From contig JBBHKE010003166.1 in the NCBI GenBank assembly GCA_037447655.1, positions 69,635 to 133,634 on the forward strand: a DNA stretch of 64,000 nucleotides. Direction: 5' to 3'. Position 1 is the stretch's first letter. Every line of letters starts with the position of its first letter. The position numbers and the translations under genes were made by a program. Positions 1 through 9,097 of the stretch are shown one piece after another. The notes beneath the pieces were generated by a model. It saw nothing but the letters and a program-made list of their open reading frames with translations. It did no database searches and had not been told where the DNA came from. Source of the stretch: Zygnema cylindricum (taxonomy: Eukaryota > Streptophyta > Zygnematophyceae > Zygnematales > Zygnemataceae).

Positions 1-196
1 GTAGTGGAAGCAATGGTGTGTTTAGGAAGGAAGGATTTTGGAAGACATGGCAGCAGGCAGTTGGAGCAGTGGCGACGTCAGCGAAAGCAGTGGTGATGTC
101 AGCGGAAGCAGTGATGATATTTGAACGAAAGGTACAGTTTCATTTGACACGCGGCATACTTTATTATGGGTGCACGAAACTAAAATTTCGGGGGAG
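1..196 (+). other. 3' end of an LTR-retrotransposon internal region, with polypurine tract
   Basis: This stretch lies directly upstream of a complete family-4 LTR and ends in a purine-rich run (182-196, ending CGGGGGAG), the expected polypurine tract that primes plus-strand DNA synthesis. No conserved retroelement protein domain can be read in it. An imperfect GCAGTGG/GTCAGCG-rich repeat covers about 45-110. It is probably the last part of a copia element of the K family whose body lies outside the window; that assignment rests only on the adjoining LTR. Confidence 0.5.
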
Positions 197-1114
197 TGTT
201 GTTTTTGAAATGTTAGTTTCATACTTACGCCACATTTTGTGCGCACGCGACGGTTCGTGCGTAGATTATTACCGGAAATATTGTGGTGGTACAAATGGAG
301 GTTCGAATGGATTTGTGGATTGGGGGAGTAATTGTACAATTGAAGTTAAAGGATTGAATTTTGATAATGTGGTATCAAGTGGACCGCACGTATGTGATGT
401 CGGTTCATGACGTGGTTTCGTCCTCAAGTGACTAATCAAGTTGATACTCAGTACGCGGATTTTACGGAAGCGTCGATGTAAATATTTGGTTGAACATTGA
501 TGTGTCTTTTTGTGAATTAATTATTAGTGTAGATTTACTCACTTTGACATACCTTGAAGTATTCAGGTATACCGACATTAATAGAGGTAGCTGGTAGATA
601 GCGTACCGCTGATATGCCTCCGTACATTCAGCAGTAAGCTCTTGTATATATTTGTAGGACTTCGTCATTTTAGGACATAGGAACTTTTTGGACCAAAAAC
701 TGTTTATGGTTATTTTTGGTAATTTTATCTGAGGATTACTCTCAGATCTGATAGCGGAATTATCTGAAATTCTGCATGTTTGTTCCTATTTATATTTTTA
801 ATATTGTCACAGATTTTCAGGTCTATTGTGTGCCTGGTCTGTGTTTTACTTCATTGTGAAGTTAGCCTGTCTGATCAAAGTTCTGGCAGACTGTTTTTCT
901 GCAACTTTGACTAGATGATGTGATCAATCTGTTTATTATTTTTGTCTGAAACTTTGTGAGGTCATATTATATCCTAGATTATATCTGTAAATGTAGTTTC
1001 AGCTTGTTTTGTTAATTCTGTTGAATTCTGTGTGTATCCAAAGTACGCTGTTTTTAGGGTAGTCTGTGGTGCTTCCTAGGGTGAATCCATGGATAGAAAT
1101 GGCTATGGACAACA
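197..1114 (+). repeat. LTR, family 4 (copia K type), 3' LTR
   Basis: The repeat starts TGTTGTTTTTG after a polypurine tract and ends GGACAACA, giving TGTTG/CAACA inverted ends. Diverged copies are the solo LTR at 18658-19684 (same strand) and the LTR of element K at 17425-18385 (opposite strand). Downstream, gypsy gag homology starts almost exactly at 1115, so this LTR sits inside the gypsy gag remnant G1. A start codon lies at 1089-1091, 24 bases before the LTR end, matching the family habit of starting gag inside the LTR. Confidence 0.7.
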
Positions 1115-2774
1115 TTCACCTCCTCACAGACGTTTCCCTTCTTCCAGCAAAGGAACTCCACCTCTCGAGTCATCTAGAAGGCGAACCAGGTGACAAACGT
1201 CTTTTCCTACAGGCCCCCAACACTCTTCGTCTACATCTCTACCATCGTCCATTTCACAAAGATCTTTGAACTTACCTCGTCTCAATATCCCATTAGTGGA
1301 GACAATTCTAAAGGAGGAACAATACTCTCCTAGATATAGATGAGCAAGAAATCCAACCCCTCCTCTAACAACAAGACCATCCTCAGTAGGGTGGGGGGAT
1401 CACACAAGTTACACCCGCCGTTCCTGTCGGAGGAGGAGGTTGTTCAGATCTATAAGGTTTGGATCCAGAAGCAATTTTGCCGGCTCAGTTTGTCAGCCCC
1501 ACCAGACCGGCCTCGCCTCAGTTCACCAATCTCACAGAGAAAGAGAAAGAGATGGGAGACGTCCGGATCTTTACAGGGGAGTTCGGGAAATAGCTTTTTC
1601 TGATTTCGAACTGTTGTGGAAATCTTTCACCCAATCCGAGATCAATAAATATAAAGGAGGGGCAATTTCGGATGACTTCAAAACTACCCTTTTCTCGATG
1701 GTGGTTAACTATCTCTCTGGGCGAGCGTTGGTAGACTATAAAGAGCGGCAACCACTCTTGATGGCACCTAGCATCAAGATTTCAAACCTGGATTTGGATG
1801 CAGTTGTTTTGTAAGCAGAGGCAGACTTGGCTGCAGCTGCGGCCGCCCTTGTCACCCCTACCTTCACCAATGACATGAAATTACAGGAAAAGGGGCAAGC
1901 TTATGTGAATAAGCTGCAAGCAATACAAGTCGCTCAAACTGCCACCAGAATGGTTGCAAACCCCACACCCTGCACTACTCTTTTGAACCTGGAGACTCCT
2001 CTACAACGAGGGGAATGAATCTACTATCAAAGAGTTTACGAAATTCCAGTGTCTAAAAAGTGAGACACCATAGACTCTTTTTAACACACTGTCCACCATA
2101 TGTCAAAAGACAAAACTTTCAACCATCGATCTTCCGGCTATAGCCACCAATTATTTCATCGCACTCAGGAATTCCTTCGCGCCCACGAGCAGACTAGACT
2201 CAACAATTAGATTGCAAGCCAGGCCATCCACGATATCAATCCATCTGTTAAGGAAATTTTGCTGGTCGCTGTGAAACTGTAAGACAACTTTGTTCATAGT
2301 GAAGCAAAAGAAAATGCTGTAACCGGCAAAGCCAGGGGGAATTTTGCAGGATTTGCCAAAAAATTGCCTTCTGACAACGATGAGACAGCAAAACTTCAAG
2401 CTTTGTGGAAGTTAATGGGAAGAAGGTGATTAATAGAACATCAGAACCAGCCATGGAGGACAACGACCGCGTCTTCTTATATAATTGTCTGAACTGTCAA
2501 CAAACCGGTCATGGGTGGAAGCGCTGCCCACGGAAGCTCAAACCCAAACTTGCCCTAAAACAGAAGGAATGGGAAAAGTAGAGAGCTGCAAGAACTAGGA
2601 AACAGATGGAACGAAAACAAGGAGGAGGATCGATAGACAATACGCTGGTAACCAACGACAACTACCGCCCAACACTTAGGTCAGAAAATGCCAGAATGTC
2701 ACAAGCTCAGTTGCGACTAATTAAACTCCCAAAATTCGATGATGCGTATATCTCAAATGAGTTAAGGAGCATAT
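1115..2774 (+). pseudogene. Ty3/gypsy gag remnant (G1)
   Basis: Translated in several frames, this region matches the gag of gypsy G2 (48.6-50.3 kb, - strand): shared words include SPPH, VETILKE, LLWKSF, INKY, GGAI and MAPSIKIS. Near the end is a zinc knuckle at 2486-2527, CLNCQQTGHGWKRC, with C-x2-C-x4-H-x4-C spacing for binding genomic RNA. Stops (for example TGA near 1192 and about 1343) and frameshifts break it repeatedly. The left end is cut by a family-4 LTR and the right end by the copia array at 2775. Related words continue past the knuckle to about 2770, where the insertion stops them. Pol is absent. Confidence 0.7.
2486..2527 (+). other. Gag zinc knuckle (CCHC) of G1
   Basis: CLNCQQTGHGWKRC fits C-x2-C-x4-H-x4-C exactly and is followed by a basic, lysine-rich stretch. 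The equivalent position in G2 (near 48.73 kb, - strand) keeps the words TGHGWEHC, which supports a shared nucleocapsid domain. Confidence 0.7.
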
Positions 2775-3767
2775 TGTTGAAATCACTAGAATTAGGGGTG
2801 GTATTTTCTAGGTCTCAATTAAAATTAAAAAGGAAAAGAAAGCACAGGCACCCTACCTCCACCTTCTCTCACTAGCCCCCATACTTGCTGTAGTCACTGA
2901 AGGAGAGAGACAACGGTGGAGCCATGGCTGCCTTAGCTCCATATGCACGGCTTAAGAGTGACCTAAGTCACTATCAACCAAAAAGGTTGAGTCCTGCAGG
3001 ACTCGAACCTCCGACCGGTAGGGCGAGGCGTAGCTGTCAACCCTTACAAGTCTGTCGTAGTAGTCCGTTAGGGTACATGGGGTTTGATAGCTATTAAAAC
3101 AATAGATAGGCGACTAATCCGATTAACGGAATTACAAATAGAATATATTAAAACTAATTGGAGTTTTAGTTCGCACGAAACAAATGTATCGGACATTTGT
3201 TTTTGAACGGCTATCGTTTAAAGCCGGTTTTGATCCGACGGCCCACACAATCGCCGAGATCCTATAATGGCCGCCTTCGTGGTTTTCGTGATATTACCTG
3301 GCGACACGTGGCACGATGACATTGAGAAGAGGAAATCCCGGAAAGCATGAGGACATGTTCGAAGGAGGCGGCGTCCACTCTATGGCCTTGTCGTACACAG
3401 GCCGTACAGAAAGTACATCGGCCGTAGTACCTTTCGGTACTGTACAGTCTTCTGGTTGGTTCCGTACCTCAGTAGATAGGAGTTGTGAGAGGGTTTAGGA
3501 CTTAGTAGATTGAAGAGGTAGTCGCCTCTCTCCCAATAAGCTTCTATAAATATTGGCATCTTGGCCACTCCATAACTAATCGCCTGGTTGGGCGTTTTCA
3601 GTGATTCATCTTGCTGTGGACTCACAAGAGTCCAGACTATACAGGGGTGCAGTCAAATTATCTATTTGCCTGCTTGGGTGGCAGTTGGTCCAGTTGAAAG
3701 TGGGTTAGTTGAAAACTACCTAGAGGTTTCCTCAATTTTTTGTCCAAATGGGGGACACAGAATTGCA
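2775..3767 (+). repeat. 5' LTR of element A (family 1)
   Basis: The repeat starts TGTTGAAATC and ends GAATTGCA, immediately before the primer-binding site. A TATA box is at 3545-3550 (TATAAA). Seven GTAC motifs lie at about 3392-3467. An ACACGTGGC box is near 3304. GGACTC-ACAA-GAGTCC at 3618-3633 can fold as a 6-bp stem. A tRNA B-box-like sequence on the minus strand is at 2999-3009 (GGACTCGAACC as read on +). The gag start codon (3748-3750) is inside the LTR. Confidence 0.8.
3392..3550 (+). promoter_or_regulatory. LTR promoter of A: GTAC cluster and TATA box
   Basis: Seven GTAC tetramers occur within about 75 bases (3392-3467), followed 78 bases later by TATAAA (3545-3550). The same order recurs in the other family-1 LTRs, and a GTAC cluster recurs in family 2 (for example 33796-33870). 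GTAC is the core bound by SBP-box transcription factors; binding here is inference. Transcription would be expected to start about 25-35 bases after the TATA box, leaving a leader of roughly 170 bases before the gag ATG. Confidence 0.5.
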
Positions 3768-3782
3768 GGTTATGGGCCCACC
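3768..3782 (+). other. Primer-binding site of A (half-tRNA, initiator Met)
   Basis: GGTTATGGGCCCACC follows the LTR end without a gap. It is the reverse complement of the anticodon-arm stretch GGTGGGCCCATAACC that I recall for plant initiator tRNA-Met (anticodon CAU), not of a tRNA 3' end. The same 15 bases follow the LTRs of D and E unchanged, and near-matches follow B, F and H. It also encodes gag residues V-M-G-P-P. Confidence 0.75.
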
Positions 3783-6541
3783 CTCTAGGGTTCCCATATT
3801 CAACGGATCTGGGTTCATTTACTGGGAAGCTATGATGACAGGGGCATTGTGTGAGAAACGATACTGGGGTATGGTTAGTGGACAAGTGAAACGTGCGTCT
3901 CAAGGAACTCCACTAGGGTTTGGAGGAGTGAGGTTTTTTGCAGTAGGATCTGCTCCAACGGAGGAGACAGATGATGGGGACAACAGTGTGTCTGAAAGGG
4001 GGAGAGGAAAAGAGACACCACTCACTCCTATTGCCATGGCATCGGGAGCAGTGGCCGTGAAGACCGAGAAAAACGACATTCAAATATGGGAGTACACCAA
4101 CTTGAATGCCAGACACTTCAATCTGAAGCACCTCACTCAAGCTTTGGCGACCTCTCACTATCACATCTTCAAGGCCGAGGAGTTGTGGATGACCTTAGTG
4201 GTGATCTATAGAAATGGCAACATTTAAGAGCTCTAGTTGGTTTAGGAAAGGCTGATGAGTTACACTTTCAAATGAGGAAAGATGTTAGACTATTGCACCG
4301 ATCACTCTTCTCTGTACATCGAAATGGAAAGTGTTGGAAAGACAGCCACTATGAAGATGAAAGTTAACAGTCTCATCATGAAGTTGCGGGAGGAGTATAA
4401 AAATATATTGTACCGAGTGCAAGAAATGGATGATAGTGCTTAGAAGTGGAACACCGTGGTCCGGATGATACTTGTGCAGGAGAACACCATTGAGATTTGG
4501 AGAGGAGGAAAGAGCGTTCAAGCTCTAGTTACCGGAACCGACCGGTGGAGGAAGGATTCGAAAAAGCCGTACAACAGCTTCAAAGGGGAAAAGAACCAAT
4601 ATGGAGAACCGAGGACTCCAAAGGGTCTTTGCCATTTTTGCAAAAAGCCGAGGCACTTCATAGCTGATTGCATCAAGCTATCAGAGCTGAGGCTTCAAAA
4701 AAACTGTGGAGGTGGTTCTCTCTAAGGAAGAAGAAAGCACTTGTGGTCACAAGAGTGAAATGAGAGATCGAGGAGGATGAATGGTTCGAGGAGGAAGATG
4801 GGGAGCTTCTTTTTGACAAGAATCTAGAGGAGAAGGAGATCCTTCGGAAACAAAAGTGCGCCCTTGGAGCCATTCGGGAAGCTCTAGAGGAGGGATGGAT
4901 CATCGACTCAGGTGCATCCATGCATATGTGTCATGACAGGCACCTCTTCACTAAACTAAGAAAGATCCCTACTGTGGAGATAGAGTATAGGGATGGGAGA
5001 GTAGTTATTAAAGATCTAGTGGGCTCGGTGGATCTGATATTTGTAGTAGAGGGTAAGACTTCTATTCTCACCTTTTTAGATGTGCTTTACATTCCTCAGC
5101 TGATTAAGAATCTTGTGTCTACTTGTGTATTAAATAACAAGGATTTTGATACCTTCACTAGAAAGGGAGTCTTTACAGCTAAGTATGGAGATGAAGTTTA
5201 CTTCACAGCAGATAAGGGTAGCCAAGGAATGTTTAGGCTTAACCTGAGTAATGAAAAGAAAAGTGCTAAATATGGTGGTGTCCCGAGCTTGATGATCTGG
5301 CATAAACCTTGGGGACATGTGCATTTTGATAAACCGAGGGAAATGAAGAAGCTTGGGGTAGTAGAAGGCATTCAGTTTGGGGAGAATGAAATGATGGATG
5401 ACTGTAGTGGCTATGCCCAAGGTAAGGCTCACAGACTTCCCTTTCCCAAACTGCCACTTATAGAGGTGAGAAAGTACTAGATCTGGTCCACAAAGATATC
5501 TGGGGACCAGCAAGAGTACCTTCAGTTGGGGGGAAGAGGTATATGTTGACAATTAGTGATGATTGGTCCGGATATTCCAAAGTCTACTTCTTAAAAACAA
5601 AGTCTGAAACACCAAAATACTTTAAAAAATATAAAACCTAGAGTGAGAAGTTGCACGGAACCCCCATTAAGAGAATAAGGAGTGATAATGGGGGAGAGTA
5701 CACCTCTAACCAGTTTGAGGATTACTTGAGAGATGAGGAGGTTTAGCATCAAAAAACTGTACCAAATAATCCAGAACATAATGGGGTAGCTGAGAGGTTA
5801 AACTGGACTTTAGGAGATAGTGTATGCAGTACGTTGGCAGATAAGAAAATAGGAAGAAGATTTTGGGCAGAAACCATGAACTGTGCTAACTACATTACAA
5901 ATAGAGTCCTCACTACAGCTGTTAAAGGGATGACCCCTTATGAGAGATAGGGTGGAAGGAAACCGAATATCTCTCACTTGAAAGTATTCGGTAGTCAATT
6001 TTTCAGTCTTGACACAGATAAGGAAAACTGGAAACTAGATGCTAAAGGGAAACCGGGATATTTTGTGGGATATGACGAGGATTTCAAGGGATATAGAGTC
6101 TATGACTTAGCTAAACAATATATCATTCTGGTAAAGCATCTAGTTGTCATGAATGAAAAGAAGTCTTTTGATCCCTCCAAATACACTAAGAAAATCAGAA
6201 TCAGATTTGAGTCCGAGAATGAAGAGGAGTTAGATCTTCCCATAAGGGATACTAGTGAAAACATGATTGCAGATCCAGGGGAGATAAAAGATGGGGGAGA
6301 TATATCGAAATCCCCTCATATTCCTACACACCTTGAGGAGAGAGAGGAAGAGGAGTCAAAACCGTTTTCCATGGGTAGGGGAGTTGATGAAACAGTGCGA
6401 AGGTATACAAGAATTCCCTCCATTTCAGCTTCGAACTTTGAGGGAGGATAGAGGAGCAGCAAAAGGCTTCAAGAAAAACAGGTTGCTCACAAGGTAACAA
6501 AGCTTTCTCACCCAGATGAGCCTCAGTCATACTCGAAGGCA

Positions 6542-7222
6542 ATGGATAGTCTGGAGAAAGAGAGATGGGTCAGAGCCATAAATGATGAGATGGCCTCAAT
6601 CATAGAGGCAAATACTTTGGAGCAGGTGGACTGTCCACCAGATAGAAAACCTATTGGCTGCAAATGGGTATTTAAACTGAAACTAAACCGAGATCATACC
6701 ATTGAGAGATATAAGGCTTGGTTGGTGGCAAAAGGGTTCACCCAAAAAGAAGGGATAGATTATGAGGAGACATTTGCCCCGGTAGTTCGATTCCCATCTG
6801 TAAGGATCCTTCTTAGTTTAGCAGCAGCGGAAGACATGGAGATCCATCAGATGGATATTAAGACCGCCTTCCTCAACGGTGAACTAGAGGAGGAAATCTT
6901 CATGCGGCAACTAGAAGGTTTTGTAGAGGAAGGAGAGGAAAGGAGAGTCTGCAGACTTATAAAGTCCTTATATGGACTGAAGCAAGCCCCTAGACAATGG
7001 AATAAGAAACTAGATGGGTTTCTTACCAGTCTGGGGTATATCCGGATCAGTTATGACCATTCTATTTATATGTTTGAGGATGAGAATGGTGTGATTTTTA
7101 TTGCAATTTATGTGGATGATTTGCTAGTATTGACTAAGTCTATAGAAAAGATAAATATGCTAAAAAAAGATCTTAGAAGTAGATTTGACACAAAGGATTT
7201 AGGGGAGGCTAAATATATTTGA
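6542..7222 (+). CDS. Open reverse-transcriptase segment of element A
   Basis: A 226-codon open stretch within the dead polyprotein covers the RT palm and fingers. It shows CKWVFKLK, ERYKA, LVAKGFTQKEGIDYEETF, MDIKTAFLNGELEEEIFM, the SLYGLKQAPRQW motif and YVDDLLVL (7109-7120). It stops at a TGA in AKYI*GIQ just after the fingers/palm core. The reading frame persists only locally; the first Met is a codon inside the polyprotein, not a true start. Confidence 0.7.
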   Translation: MDSLEKERWVRAINDEMASIIEANTLEQVDCPPDRKPIGCKWVFKLKLNRDHTIERYKAWLVAKGFTQKEGIDYEETFAPVVRFPSVRILLSLAAAEDMEIHQMDIKTAFLNGELEEEIFMRQLEGFVEEGEERRVCRLIKSLYGLKQAPRQWNKKLDGFLTSLGYIRISYDHSIYMFEDENGVIFIAIYVDDLLVLTKSIEKINMLKKDLRSRFDTKDLGEAKYI

Positions 7223-8111
7223 GGGATTCAAATGGAAAGAGAAAGAGGGAAGAGAATAATGAGACTTACTCACAAGGAAGCTATTGGAAATATGCTTGAG
7301 AAATTTCAGATGTAAAAGGCAAACAGTTACGCCACTCCCAAGGACTTGAAAAAAGTAAGTGATGGAAGTGTAGAAGGAGGAGTGATAAAACTAGATGATC
7401 GGATGAGTCCAGGAGAGAGACAGTTTATGAAGTCTATTCCTTACAGATAGGTTGTAGAAAGTTTGAATTTACTTTATGAATTATACTAGGCTGGAAAAAG
7501 CAGCAGCGGTTAAAGTCCTCAGTAGGAGTCTTTATGACCCTACGAAGATAGAATGGGAGGCAGCTAAAAGAGTGATTAAAAACTTGGTGGGAACTAGGGA
7601 TTTATAGTTGCATTTAGGAGGGGAGCACACTGACATCACTACTTGGAGTGATGCCAGTAATGGGGATGCGCCTATGAGAAGATGCACTTCTGGGTATGTG
7701 TTGTATGTGGGGGAAAGTGCTTGTTGTTAGAGAAACAAGCAACAAAAGGTGGTTACTCAATCCACTATGGAGGCTGAGCACATAGCCTCTTGTTCTGATG
7801 TGAAAGAACTGATGTGGGTCTAGTGTTTATTGCAAGAACTGGGGTGTATGAAGAAGGGAGTGCATGAAGTGTTTTGTGATAATCAGGCTGCAATTGCAAT
7901 TGGAGCCAATCAAAAACATCATTTGAAGGCTAAACATATATATAAAAGGTTAAGTTTTGTGAGGGAAAAGGTAGAAAAAAAAATTGTGAATCTGGTGTAT
8001 ATGGGTGATGGGGATATGGTGGCTGATATGATGACAAAACCTGTGCCCTCTCCCAAGCTAAAGTACTGTAGAGAAAAATGTGGTTTAAAGGAGAAACTGA
8101 AATTAGACTAG

Positions 8112-8124
8112 AAAGAAATGGGAG
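8112..8124 (+). other. Polypurine tract of A
   Basis: A run of purines, AAAGAAATGGGAG, with one T, directly precedes the TGTT start of the next LTR. This is the position expected for the plus-strand primer. The equivalent before LTR 13457 is AAAATAAGGGGGG. Confidence 0.7.
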
Positions 8125-9097
8125 TGTTCAAATTACTAGATTTAGGGGAGGTATTTTCTATGTCTTAAATAGTTAAATTAGCTAAACGAAATAGCATAGG
8201 CGGCCTGCCTCCAACTTCCCTCTCTAGCCCCCATAGTTGTTGTAGTTGCTGAAGAAGAGAGAGGGCGGTGGAGACATGGCTGCCATATCGCCTTAGGCAG
8301 GGCTAAAGAGTGACCTAAGTCACTCTCAACCAAAAAGGTTGAGTCCGCTAGGACTCGAACCTCCGACGGGCAAGGTGAGGCATAGCCGTCTGCCTTTACC
8401 AGTCTATTGTAGTAGTCCGTTAGGATACATAGGGTGTGATTGCTATTTCAACAGTAACTAGAGGATTAATCCGATTAACAGAATTACTATAAGAAGACAT
8501 AGAAGCCAGTTGGATTTTTATAGTGCGCACGAAACAAACGGCTGATATTAAAAGCTAGTTTGGATCAGGCAGCGCGCATCATCGCTGAGATCTCGGAATA
8601 GCCGCCTAGTTTTCGCACGTGACATGACCTGGCGACACGTGGCAAGATATAATTGGGAATTAGGAATCGTGGGAAGCATGAGGATAAGTTCGAATGAGAC
8701 AGGCGTCCACTCCATGGCCTTGTCATAGAAAGGCCGTACAGAAAGTATATCGGCCCTAGTACCTTTCTGTACTGTAAAGTCTTTTGATTTGTTCATACAT
8801 CACTAGATAGGGGTTGTGAGAGGGGTTTAGGACTTAGAGGATTGAGGAAGTAGCCGCCTCTCTCTCAACAAGCTTATATAAATATTATCATTTTTCCCAC
8901 TTGATAATAAATCGTCTGGTTGGGCGTTTCAGTTATTCTTTTTGGTGCTGACTCGCGCGAGTCCATACTACACAGGTGTGCAGTCAGGTTGTCTAGTTGC
9001 CTGCTTAGGTGGCAGTTGTTCTAGTTGAAAGTCAGTTAGTGAAAAACTACCTATAGGCTTCCTTAATTTTGGTCCAAATAGGGGACATAGAATTACA
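8125..9097 (+). repeat. Shared LTR between A and B (family 1)
   Basis: The repeat starts TGTTCAAATT and ends GAATTACA. It is the 3' LTR of A (polypurine tract upstream) and the 5' LTR of B (primer site downstream at 9098-9112). A TATATAAA box is at 8875-8882, an ACACGTGGC box near 8634, a B-box-like element at 8351-8361 (minus strand) and a GACTCGCGCGAGTC hairpin near 8950. The gag start codon is lost: ATG has become ATA at 9078-9080. Confidence 0.8.

Larger units (their letters stand above)
3748..8111 (+). pseudogene. Ty1/copia gag-pol polyprotein of element A, degraded
   Basis: The domain order is copia-type. Gag starts at ATG 3748 (inside the LTR) with the words GPPSRVP and FNGSGF. The zinc knuckle is at 4630-4671 (CHFCKKPRHFIADC). 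Protease follows with IIDSGAS, catalytic Asp at 4905-4907. In the integrase zinc finger one Cys is replaced (CSGY near 5403-5414). The integrase triad is Asp 5495-5497, Asp 5684-5686 and Glu 5792-5794; the last two are 35 residues apart, as in DD35E. Reverse transcriptase is best preserved at 6542-7222, with YVDD at 7109-7120. RNase H ends at 8109-8111. Stops such as TAA 4225, TAG 4441 and TAG near 5744, plus frameshifts around 7.4 kb, make it non-functional. Confidence 0.85.

Noticed and set aside
18-410. Open frames crossing the LTR at 197 (both strands)
   Set aside because: They cross the polypurine tract and the LTR boundary and show no domain; accidental.
197-1114. First read as the LTR of gypsy G1 because gypsy gag follows directly
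   Set aside because: The same LTR flanks copia element K and occurs as a solo LTR with its own target duplication, and gypsy gag homology starts mid-gene right after it. It is an insertion in G1, not its LTR.
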